From positions 1-21,363 of the forward strand of contig CAZGRO010000007.1 of the NCBI GenBank assembly GCA_964528315.1: a stretch of 21,363 bases of DNA. The letters run 5' to 3'. Below the pieces are notes generated by a model. It did no database searches, had not been told where the DNA came from, and saw only the letters and a list, made by a program, of their open reading frames with translations. Below, in pieces: positions 1 through 7,115 of the stretch. Numbering within the stretch: the stretch's first letter is position 1; each line of letters begins with the position of its first letter. The DNA is from JALHTG01 sp964528315. GTDB taxonomy: Archaea > Thermoproteota > Bathyarchaeia > 40CM-2-53-6 > JALHTG01. The position numbers were made by a program, and so were the translations under genes.

Positions 1-353
1 TCAGGATGTATGAAGACTGAACAAATGATGACCAATTCATCAGCCTTCTCCTGCGGGATCACGCCCTCTTCAGTTGCGTCAGCTACGGCTTTCGCCACCG
101 CTGCCTGTGCGGGCCCAAAGATTCTTGACGCCTGCTCCATGTCTTTGACGGTTACTTTCGGCACTATGAGCGTGTAAGGCTTCGATGGCAGATTCGGACG
201 AACCACGGCCAGAAGCGGAGTATGCCCCTCGGAGAGATGAGCCATACCGCTTGCAAATGCCTGTCCAACCGGCCCATTCTTCTCGCCAACAACCAAGTCA
301 ACGTGCGCCAGCTCAGGGGCCTTCCCTACAAGCGCCTCACCAACGAGATACAA
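1..353 (-). CDS. fae: Formaldehyde-activating enzyme (Fae), 5' portion, cut by window edge
   Basis: Fae condenses formaldehyde with tetrahydromethanopterin to methylene-H4MPT in the cytoplasm, feeding or detoxifying C1 units. Reading the minus strand from a TTG at 353 gives about 117 residues that match the family closely: MYLVGEAL at the N-terminus, the catalytic His at residue 17 in AHVD, then NGPVGQAFA, GHTPLLAV, RPNLPSKPYTL, PKVTVKDM, IFGPAQAAVAKAV and VIICSVFIHP. The reading frame is still open at base 1, so the C-terminal third lies outside the window (family members are roughly 160-170 residues). The TTG start is supported by a GGAGG Shine-Dalgarno at 363-367 with 9 nt spacing and by the family's MYLVGEA opening; a nearby ATG is out of frame. 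A strong TATA box lies at 396-403. The enzyme implies an H4MPT-type C1 pathway in this organism. Confidence 0.95.
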   Translation of the reverse strand, partial: MYLVGEALVGKAPELAHVDLVVGEKNGPVGQAFASGMAHLSEGHTPLLAVVRPNLPSKPYTLIVPKVTVKDMEQASRIFGPAQAAVAKAVADATEEGVIPQEKADELVIICSVFIHP

Positions 354-395
354 CCAGCCATTCCTCCGCCAGATCACCCTATCACAGAAGGCTCC

Positions 396-403
396 ATTTA
401 AAT
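396..403 (-). promoter_or_regulatory. TATA box for fae
   Basis: The palindromic octamer ATTTAAAT sits 43-50 bp upstream of the fae TTG start, which places transcription start near 373 and leaves a short leader carrying the GGAGG at 363-367. Being palindromic it could also be read rightwards, but the first gene on that side (535) has its own weaker TATA-like GCTTAATTC at 487-495. Confidence 0.6.
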
Positions 404-534
404 CAGTTGTGCAATTTGAAGCATTTGCCAGATCAAATCCCATCCCAGACAAGGCACTTGAGTAAGATCAGAAAGCTGCTAGAAACGCTTAATTCACCAC
501 ATAACGCAATGCTGCAAACCGTGAGAAGAAAAAG

Positions 535-1815
535 ATGAGAAAGCTCGCAGGGACATTTGCCGTACTCATCGTTGTTTTATCAGTAATATCGCTGCCCTTA
601 GCGGGAGCAGAACCACAACGAATGATTCAAGCTCGTTCGGCTGTGATTCGTTATTCGCTCTTTCTCAAGTCTAACTACTCTGCTCCTCACGACATAGAGT
701 TTGTCTGGAGTTTCAGAGATACAAACTGGTCGAAGGTAACTCTTCAGTCAAGCAAACCCATACTCGCTGGCTCGGCTAACATCGATAGTCAGGGGCAGAC
801 TGTGGCGAAGGGTAGTTTCGATGCAATTCAAGTGTTTGGATGGAGATTTGAGAAAGCGGGTCCAAGCGAACTGCTGAATGTTGATTTCAAGGTCAGGGCC
901 GATGTCTCCGCGTTTTCACCCTCCTCTTTTGGATCGGCCTCCGTGGGCAAGATCGAGGAATTGGGCAGGTATCTCTCTTCAGATGACCTGAAGAAGTATC
1001 TGAAGGAAACCTATTACTGGGACTACTCCAGCTCAGAAGTCCAGTCAGTAATCTCAAGTGTTCGTCGAAGAATCGGCGGATCAACCAATGTCTACGATGT
1101 TGCAAGAGGAACACTACGGTGGTTCGCTGACAACATGATGTATGACTACCCGTATGAGTTCGATTACCCGGTCAGCAGAATCAAGGCAAGCGAGGTGCTA
1201 AGGCAGACCCTTCTCGGACGTCACTACGGAGTGTGCAGGCATTTCGCAGACGTGTTCACCGCAGTCATGAGAGGCTTCGGCATACCTTGCGTCAAAGAGG
1301 AGGGACTGATTCTACAGGATTTTGATGGAAAGGTGAGAGCCGCAGGAAGACATGCTTGGTGCATAGTATACATGCCGAAGGTAGGATGGACGAGAGTGGA
1401 GGTTACAATTCCTGACAGATCTAGCCTTGACTCCGTCGGAATAGGATTGATGCCATATCCGTTGTACTATGTGCCAGAATATGTGGAATACGCAAACGAG
1501 GCGGCCAAATCATCTGACGGAACGGTGTATCCCTACGTAGTGCTGGGAGGATTCATCCGAGTTGAAGAGGAGGAGAAGGCTGTGGACGTGACAGGGGAGA
1601 GAATACTTCTGCTCTGCCTGCTCGGGTTGGCCGTAGGCTTAACACTCGCCTACATCAGGATTAGATCTAGAGTACGCAAACTGGAGAAGATGGCGCAGCC
1701 AACAATAGGAACGCTGGGACCGTACTCGGCCCCCATGTTCTGCATCTCCTGCGGAGCTAGGCGGCCACCCTCCGGCGGTTTCTGCCCCAACTGCGGAAAC
1801 AAACTCGAATACTGA
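535..1815 (+). CDS. Exported transglutaminase-like membrane protein with C-terminal zinc ribbon
   Basis: A 426-residue protein of the transglutaminase-like (papain-fold) superfamily. Residues 1-25 are a signal peptide (MRKLAGTF, hydrophobic core, ALAGA-like cleavage region). Residues 30-140 form a beta-rich extracellular domain. The transglutaminase core is residues 185-295: candidate nucleophile Cys234 in GVCRHFADVF and His273 in GRHAWC. The third catalytic position, usually Asp in GWxxVDxT, reads Glu289 in GWTRVEVT. A transmembrane helix follows at 356-376, then a basic stretch and a cytoplasmic-side zinc ribbon with CISC at 403-406 and CPNC at 417-420. The predicted topology is an extracellular catalytic domain, one anchor and an inner metal-binding tail. 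Substrate is unknown; such domains act as peptidases, amidases or cross-linkers. A paralogue follows at 1892. The start has only a weak purine-rich stretch in front. Confidence 0.85.
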   Translation: MRKLAGTFAVLIVVLSVISLPLAGAEPQRMIQARSAVIRYSLFLKSNYSAPHDIEFVWSFRDTNWSKVTLQSSKPILAGSANIDSQGQTVAKGSFDAIQVFGWRFEKAGPSELLNVDFKVRADVSAFSPSSFGSASVGKIEELGRYLSSDDLKKYLKETYYWDYSSSEVQSVISSVRRRIGGSTNVYDVARGTLRWFADNMMYDYPYEFDYPVSRIKASEVLRQTLLGRHYGVCRHFADVFTAVMRGFGIPCVKEEGLILQDFDGKVRAAGRHAWCIVYMPKVGWTRVEVTIPDRSSLDSVGIGLMPYPLYYVPEYVEYANEAAKSSDGTVYPYVVLGGFIRVEEEEKAVDVTGERILLLCLLGLAVGLTLAYIRIRSRVRKLEKMAQPTIGTLGPYSAPMFCISCGARRPPSGGFCPNCGNKLEY

Positions 1816-1891
1816 GCTTCATCGGCCTTACCGAAAACATACTCACATGAATTCGCCCCGCTGCGCTGCTGCAATGGAGCCTCGTTGAGCA

Positions 1892-3085
1892 ATGCCCCGA
1901 TCAGTTCCGGCAACACTTCTCATTGTTGCTCTAGTGCTCATCTTACAGCCGGCAGGAGCAATGAACCAGACTGGCCCTGCAGACTACTACATGGCTTATG
2001 ATCTCTCTTTCTCAATCAATGTGATCAATGACGGTTCTTCCACCATAGACCTCGCGGCCAGCACATTGACTAGCCCGACAATGTTTCTATTCTTCAACAA
2101 CACTTCCCAGACGGTTAGGCTGACCTCCTCAAGCCACAAGGTAGTGATTGCCTCTGATTCCGAGAGAAACCCGATCGGCCTCTTTCAAGTGGACAGGCAT
2201 CTTGGACCTGGACAAGGCATTTTGATCCAAGCAGATTTCCGCGCCTTCACCATGTTAACCCCCATGAGAAGATTCGAATGGACGCCAGAGCTGGAGTATC
2301 ATTCAAGCGGCCTGATGCGTGAGATCCCAAGAGAGCTCATTGCGCAATACTGTGTTCCTGCAGGTCCTTGGAAAATAAACGACGCAGCCGATTCATGGCG
2401 ATCTGTAAGAGAGCTTGCGTTCAAACTAGCCGGAAACGAAACAAACGTGTTGAAAACGGTTGTGCGCATGATTGATTGGCTTGGCCAAAACGTGAAATAT
2501 CCTACCACAAAGCGAGACAGGATATTGCTTCCAGACGAAACCCTCGCTGCCCTTGAGGGAGATTGTGACGAGCAATCCAACTTGATCATCTCCCTGTGCA
2601 GGATAGTAGGTATCCCAGCCTACCTTCAATGCGGCTGCACCTATCTGCCTTCGAAAGTGGAGAAAAGAACAAGGTATGATGGACGGGTGTCATTTGAGCT
2701 GGACCGTCTCGGCTGGCATGCATGGGCCATGGTGTACATTCCTCCATGGGGATGGCTTCCTGTGGATATGACAATGGGATACTCTAAGGAAGATGCTCTT
2801 AGGGCAATTCAGACAGCTGCACCTCAAGCCCTAAGCACGCTGATCTCAAACAACTACTTCACAAAAGACTACGTGTCTGAAGCGAACCATGACGCCGAGC
2901 AGCTGAAACGTATGAACGTGCGCATTGAGCAAAGGGACATCATGAAGCCGATTGAGATATCTTCCGAGTACCAGGCCAGCGGCCACGCGTGGATAACCAC
3001 TCTGATCCTGATCTGTCTTGGAGTCGTTGTCCTGTCGGCATACGTGGCGGCAAGAGCCAAGAGAAGACGCGAATTACGCACCTAG
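1892..3085 (+). CDS. Exported transglutaminase-like membrane protein (second copy)
   Basis: A 397-residue protein with the same plan as the preceding gene: signal peptide at residues 1-23 (VPATLLIVALVLIL then QPAGA), a beta-rich extracellular region at 30-165, the transglutaminase core at 185-295, and one transmembrane helix at 366-386 followed by a basic tail (AKRRRELRT). The full canonical triad is visible: Cys225 in EGDCDEQS, His276 in GWHAWAMVY and Asp292 in GWLPVDMT. It has no zinc ribbon. It lies 76 bp downstream of the first transglutaminase gene on the same strand, so co-transcription is likely. The two proteins are diverged paralogues rather than a recent duplication, since identity outside the core is low by eye. 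The likely location is the outer face of the membrane; the substrate is not known. The ATG start is chosen because it immediately precedes the signal peptide. Confidence 0.85.
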   Translation: MPRSVPATLLIVALVLILQPAGAMNQTGPADYYMAYDLSFSINVINDGSSTIDLAASTLTSPTMFLFFNNTSQTVRLTSSSHKVVIASDSERNPIGLFQVDRHLGPGQGILIQADFRAFTMLTPMRRFEWTPELEYHSSGLMREIPRELIAQYCVPAGPWKINDAADSWRSVRELAFKLAGNETNVLKTVVRMIDWLGQNVKYPTTKRDRILLPDETLAALEGDCDEQSNLIISLCRIVGIPAYLQCGCTYLPSKVEKRTRYDGRVSFELDRLGWHAWAMVYIPPWGWLPVDMTMGYSKEDALRAIQTAAPQALSTLISNNYFTKDYVSEANHDAEQLKRMNVRIEQRDIMKPIEISSEYQASGHAWITTLILICLGVVVLSAYVAARAKRRRELRT

Positions 3086-3118
3086 ACTCAAGCGGCTCTT
3101 AAGAGAACAGGGCCAAGA

Positions 3119-3125
3119 CTTAATT
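3119..3125 (+). promoter_or_regulatory. TATA-like box for nitroreductase
   Basis: CTTAATT centred near 3122 is about 28 bp upstream of the ATG at 3151. This spacing predicts a leaderless or nearly leaderless transcript and argues against the in-frame TTG at 3124, which would lie inside the promoter. Confidence 0.45.
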
Positions 3126-3150
3126 GAAGTCCATATTGTTAGAACCTAGC

Positions 3151-3675
3151 ATGGAACTGTTTGAAGCCATCAAAAACAGAAGAAGCATAAGAAGCTTCCA
3201 CGAAGAAGACATTCCGTCAGAGGATTTGAGGCGGATACTGGAGGCGGCAACCGAGGCCCCGAGCGCGGGAAACATGCAGTCATGGGAATTTGTGATCGTC
3301 CGAAATGGCGACAGGAAGAAGGTACTGGTTGAGGGTGCCTATGGGCAAGATTTCATTGCTCAAGCACCTGTCGTCATAGTTGTCTGCGCCAATACCGCGA
3401 GGTCCGCAAGTAGATACCGTGAGCGAGGAAGGAGCCTCTATAGCATTCAGGACACTGCTGCTGCAGCTCAAAACATACTGCTCACATCCCACGCGTTAGG
3501 ATATGGTTCATGCTGGATCGGCGCGTTTGATGAAAGCAAGATAGCCCAAGCCATCAATGCGCCTAGCGAGGTTAGACCGGTCGCCATAATCCCTATAGGC
3601 AGACCGGCCGAGTCCCCAGAGCCACGTTCGAGGCTCAGCCTTGAAAGAGTAGTGCATCAGGAGAGGTTCAGCTAA
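3151..3675 (+). CDS. Nitroreductase family flavoprotein
   Basis: A 174-residue FMN-dependent oxidoreductase of the nitroreductase fold, usually a homodimer using NAD(P)H. Family marks seen: the N-terminal FMN-phosphate-binding segment AIKNRRSIRSF (residues 6-16), APSAGNMQSWEFVIV (36-50) containing the S-x-x-N-x-Q-x-W FMN motif, the central helix with QDTAAAAQNILL (100-111), GYGSCWIGAFD (117-127), and the closing IPIGRP (147-152). Length is typical for the short archaeal members. The ATG at 3151 opens directly with MELFEAI, the usual family start, and has a TATA-like box at leaderless distance. It lies 52 bp upstream of the DNA ligase gene on the same strand. The physiological substrate cannot be deduced; quinones, nitroaromatics or flavin-dependent reduction of an enone are all possible. 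Confidence 0.9.
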   Translation: MELFEAIKNRRSIRSFHEEDIPSEDLRRILEAATEAPSAGNMQSWEFVIVRNGDRKKVLVEGAYGQDFIAQAPVVIVVCANTARSASRYRERGRSLYSIQDTAAAAQNILLTSHALGYGSCWIGAFDESKIAQAINAPSEVRPVAIIPIGRPAESPEPRSRLSLERVVHQERFS

Positions 3676-3727
3676 CGCGTCGGAAGAGGCGAACCGTCAA
3701 GAATGCCCGGGTAGGGTGGAGGTCTGG

Positions 3728-5491
3728 ATGAGATACTCGAAGATCGTTGAAGTATACGACCAGATAGAAGCCACCACAAAAAGGCTCGAGATGACAGACC
3801 TTCTCGTCCAACTCATCACTGAGACACCGAAGGATGATATTGACAAGGTCGTTTACCTCACGACAGGGGTACTGTACCCTGACTATATGGGAGTCGAATT
3901 GGGAATTGCTGACAAGTTGGCCATAAGAGCGATCGCCCAGATATCAGGGAAACCGGATCATACTGTTGAAGAGGATTACAAGAGAAGCGGAGATCTAGGC
4001 CTAACTGCCGAGAAGTTTCTGTCAACAAAACGCCAAGTCACATTGACCACAGAAACCTTGACGGTTAGGAAGATCTACGACACATTTGACAAGATTGCCC
4101 ACGCAACCGGCCCAGGATCGGTCGAGCACAAGATAAGGATGCTATCTGGGTTGTTGGCCAGCGCCTCAGCGAAGGAATCCAAGTACATTGTTCGTACGGC
4201 TGTGGGACAGCTGCGTCTCGGAGTGGCAGACATGACCATTCTGGACGCTTTGGCCGTGGCCTACGGTGGGGGAAAGGAGGCACGGGAAGCGTTCGAGAGG
4301 GCGTACAGCCTGTCGTCAGACTTGGGGCATGTGGCAAGGTCAGCTGCGCTCGGCGGCCTTCAAGAGATGAAGAAGTTCAGAATAACCTTAGGACGCCCGG
4401 TTAGGCCCATGCTTGCCGAGAGGCTCTCAGACGCGAATGAGATTCTGAAGAGACTGGAAGGAACCGCGGCACTGGAATACAAGTATGATGGCCTGAGAAT
4501 TCAAGCACATGTTGCTGAGAACAAGACCACACTGTTCTCAAGAAGGCTGGAGAACATCACAGACCAGTTTCCTGACGCAACCAAATACATAACGGAGAGC
4601 TTGAAGGCTAGAAGTGCGATACTTGAAGGAGAATGTGTCGCAGTAGATCAGAACACTGGTGAGATGCTTCCGTTCCAAGTCATCTCCCAGAGACGAGGAA
4701 GGAAATACGACATACCGGAGATGGCTGAGGAAGTCCCGATCTCAATCTTCATGTTCGACCTGCTCTTCCTGAAAGGAACGGACTACACGGAGCGCACCTA
4801 TCCAGAGAGAAGAAAAGAGCTGGCCAGGATCATCAAGGAAACTGACCACGTGAAGATCGCTCGACAGATAGTAGCGAGCAGCCCTGAGCAACTTGACCGC
4901 TACATGGAACAGGCGATAAGTGACGGATGCGAAGGCCTCATGGTCAAGTCAATTGGAGCAGATTCAACCTACAAGGCCGGTGCTCGAGGATTCCACTGGA
5001 TCAAGTACAAGAGAGAGTACAAATCGGAAATGACGGATACAGTAGACCTGGTGGCAGTGGGCGCATTCGCAGGAAGAGGAAAAAGAGCGGGAAGCTACGG
5101 AGCACTTCTCCTCGCATCCTACAACGACAAGGACGACATCTTCGAAACTGTATGCAAATGCGGATCCGGCTTCACAGACGAGGACCTCCAGAAGCTACCG
5201 GAGATCTTGAAGGCCCGCAAGATACAGCACAAACATGCTCGTGTGAAATCAAGAATGACCCCAGACGTGTGGTTCACTCCTTCCTTAGTTCTTGAGGTGA
5301 TTGGCGCCGAGATCACACTCAGCCCCGTGCACACATGTCAAGAGAATGCTGTCAGGCAAGGAAGCGGGTTTGCAATAAGATTCCCCAGGTTCACAGGTAA
5401 CTATAGGACCGACAAGGCCCCTGAGGACGCAAATACCTCCCATGAGGTACTGGAGATGTACAAGAGCCAATTGAAGAAGATTGATGTATAG
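3728..5491 (+). CDS. lig: ATP-dependent DNA ligase (archaeal LigI type)
   Basis: The enzyme seals nicks in duplex DNA with ATP during Okazaki fragment joining and repair. The 587 residues follow the archaeal/eukaryotic three-domain plan: an N-terminal DNA-binding domain (about 1-215), the adenylation domain (about 220-430) and an OB-fold (about 430-575). Nucleotidyltransferase motifs are clear: motif I EYKYDG with catalytic Lys252, FSRRLENIT just after it, motif III-like ILEGECVAV, motif IIIa-like IFMFDLLFL, motif IV EGLMVKS and motif V WIKYKREY. The C-terminal EVIGAEIT and the GFAIRFPRF segment are also typical. The ATG at 3728 is preferred over the upstream in-frame GTG at 3716 because the GGAGGT at 3717-3722 is its Shine-Dalgarno (5 nt spacing) and the protein then starts MRYSKIVEVYDQIEATT, as in relatives. 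It probably shares a transcript with the nitroreductase. Confidence 0.96.
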   Translation: MRYSKIVEVYDQIEATTKRLEMTDLLVQLITETPKDDIDKVVYLTTGVLYPDYMGVELGIADKLAIRAIAQISGKPDHTVEEDYKRSGDLGLTAEKFLSTKRQVTLTTETLTVRKIYDTFDKIAHATGPGSVEHKIRMLSGLLASASAKESKYIVRTAVGQLRLGVADMTILDALAVAYGGGKEAREAFERAYSLSSDLGHVARSAALGGLQEMKKFRITLGRPVRPMLAERLSDANEILKRLEGTAALEYKYDGLRIQAHVAENKTTLFSRRLENITDQFPDATKYITESLKARSAILEGECVAVDQNTGEMLPFQVISQRRGRKYDIPEMAEEVPISIFMFDLLFLKGTDYTERTYPERRKELARIIKETDHVKIARQIVASSPEQLDRYMEQAISDGCEGLMVKSIGADSTYKAGARGFHWIKYKREYKSEMTDTVDLVAVGAFAGRGKRAGSYGALLLASYNDKDDIFETVCKCGSGFTDEDLQKLPEILKARKIQHKHARVKSRMTPDVWFTPSLVLEVIGAEITLSPVHTCQENAVRQGSGFAIRFPRFTGNYRTDKAPEDANTSHEVLEMYKSQLKKIDV

Positions 5492-5560
5492 CGCGATAAC
5501 TGGCCTGCGCTGTTTCGGACGCTACAACTGTGGAATACCAGGCAAAAGGCACCGGAACAA

Positions 5561-5570
5561 AGCTTAATCT
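5561..5570 (+). promoter_or_regulatory. TATA-like box for acyl-CoA synthetase subunit
   Basis: AGCTTAATCT lies about 37 bp before the TTG start at 5603, predicting transcription start near 5591 and a leader of about 12 nt that holds the GAGGAG sequence at 5595-5600. Confidence 0.4.
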
Positions 5571-5602
5571 CTGTTCACTAAGTCTTTGATGAGCGAGGAG
5601 AC

Positions 5603-7090
5603 TTGGATCGAGCCAAAGAGCAAATAGACGTATTCTTCAATCCTCGTTCTGTCGCGGTTGTTGGTGCTTCTCGGAATGTGCACAAGGCTGGGCATGTGAT
5701 CTTCAAGAACTTCGTGATGAACAAGACACGGGGAATCTTCAAAGGCGATCTTTATGCGATCAACCCAAATGAGAATGAGGTTTTGGGGTATAGATGCTAT
5801 CCTTCGCTTACGCAGGTGATCGATCCTGTGGAGGTCGTGGTTATCGTTGTGCCTGCTCAGTTTGTTTCACAAATCATGAGAGAGGCGGCGGCAAAGAAGA
5901 GCAAGGCAGCGGTCATAATCTCCGCCGGCTTCAAGGAGGTAGGCAACTTGGAGCTTGAGGAGGAGGTCAAGGCGATTGCGCGTGACTCGAACATGCGTCT
6001 TCTTGGGCCAAACTGCCTAGGGGTCTATGATTCACGCTCTGGAGTGGACATGCTGTTCCTTCCGGAAACAAAGATTCTTAAAGACGGGAATGAGGTGGTG
6101 GTCACTCCCAGGCCTGTTCCGGGGAACCTAGCAATTGTGACTCAGAGCGGAGCCTTCGGAGTTGCTGCCTTGGATCATTTGACAGGACGCGAGATGGGTG
6201 TGAGCAAGTTTGTCAGTTTCGGAAACAAGGCCGATGTGAATGAACCTGAGCTTCTAGCGTACCTGTTGGATGATGATGAGACAAGAGTTATTCTTCTATA
6301 TGCTGAGGGAATAGCGGCAGGGAGAGAATTTCTCGAGATCGCCAAAGAAGTTACCAAGACAAAGCCAATCATCGCACTGAAGACAGGGAGAACAAGTTCT
6401 GGCGCAAGGGCTGCGGCATCTCATACAGGAGCGTTGAGCGGAACAGACAGGATATACGATGCCGCGTTTGCTCAGGCAGGAGTGATCAGAGCTCGGGATA
6501 TGGATGATTTCTTCCACACAGCGAAAGCCTTCTCCAGCCAGCCGCCACCTCAAGGAGACGGCATAGCAATACTCACCGATGCAGGAGGACCAGGGGTGAT
6601 GGCTGCGGATGAATGCGAGGTGAGAGGCATTGGCATTAGAAAGTTATCCGACAATACGATTCAGAAGTTTGAGGAACTGAAGGAGCAGCAGAAGATTCCA
6701 AGATTCGCGGCAAACCTCAATCCTGTTGACCTGACTGGGTCTGTCTCCTCTGAAATGTATGAGATAGCCTCAAAGATTCTTCTTGAGGATCCGGAAGTGC
6801 ACGCTATGATCGTTATCACGCTTCATCACGCTCCTGGCCTTGAGGAGGATTTCATCGACCGTATAGCCAATGTCGCTCGTCAATATCGCAAGCCTGTTGT
6901 TGCGTGCGACATCGGTGAAACGGAGATGGCGCTTTATGTGCGATCAAGATTCGACAAGATGGGAATACCATCGTACTCATCGCCCGAGGACGCCGCCAGG
7001 TCAATGGTTGCGCTTGTGAAGTATGGCCAATACTTGAGGAAAATAGGCGGGCTTGAAGCGTATCTTGCGAATATGGAACGCAGGGTCTAG
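5603..7090 (+). CDS. ADP-forming acyl-CoA synthetase (acetate--CoA ligase), alpha-type subunit
   Basis: Archaeal ADP-forming acyl-CoA synthetases convert acyl-CoA + ADP + Pi to acid + CoA + ATP, the main substrate-level phosphorylation step when amino acids or sugars are fermented to acetate. This 495-residue protein holds the three alpha-subunit domains: a CoA-binding Rossmann domain (about 8-140; FFNPRSVAVVGAS, AVIISAGFKE, LLGPNCLGV), a succinyl-CoA-synthetase-like flavodoxin domain with the phosphorylated His274 in AASHTGALSG (about 165-300), and a ligase-CoA domain (about 305-470; ILTDAGGPGVMAAD, NPVDLTG). There is no ATP-grasp (beta) domain, so a separate beta subunit is needed; none is in this window. 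The start is TTG: an in-frame TAA lies at 5579 and the ATG at 5589 is out of frame. GAGGAG at 5595-5600 is unusually close (2 nt). Acetate is the common substrate, but aryl or branched acids are possible. Confidence 0.9.
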   Translation: MDRAKEQIDVFFNPRSVAVVGASRNVHKAGHVIFKNFVMNKTRGIFKGDLYAINPNENEVLGYRCYPSLTQVIDPVEVVVIVVPAQFVSQIMREAAAKKSKAAVIISAGFKEVGNLELEEEVKAIARDSNMRLLGPNCLGVYDSRSGVDMLFLPETKILKDGNEVVVTPRPVPGNLAIVTQSGAFGVAALDHLTGREMGVSKFVSFGNKADVNEPELLAYLLDDDETRVILLYAEGIAAGREFLEIAKEVTKTKPIIALKTGRTSSGARAAASHTGALSGTDRIYDAAFAQAGVIRARDMDDFFHTAKAFSSQPPPQGDGIAILTDAGGPGVMAADECEVRGIGIRKLSDNTIQKFEELKEQQKIPRFAANLNPVDLTGSVSSEMYEIASKILLEDPEVHAMIVITLHHAPGLEEDFIDRIANVARQYRKPVVACDIGETEMALYVRSRFDKMGIPSYSSPEDAARSMVALVKYGQYLRKIGGLEAYLANMERRV

Positions 7091-7096
7091 AGAGGT

Positions 7097-7115
7097 CACA
7101 TGCGTATGCTATGTG
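7097..7115. terminator. Small inverted repeat in the 18-bp convergent gap
   Basis: CACAT at 7097-7101 and ATGTG at 7111-7115 can pair around a 9-nt loop. They span the junction where the acyl-CoA synthetase and acetyl-CoA synthetase genes meet tail-to-tail. The stem is short and has no T-run, so a bidirectional terminator role is only a suggestion. Confidence 0.2.

Noticed and set aside
185..538. 117-codon plus-strand ORF
   Set aside because: Largely antisense to fae; composition is low-complexity (Gln, His, Pro, Ser) and it resembles nothing, while the minus strand is unmistakable Fae.
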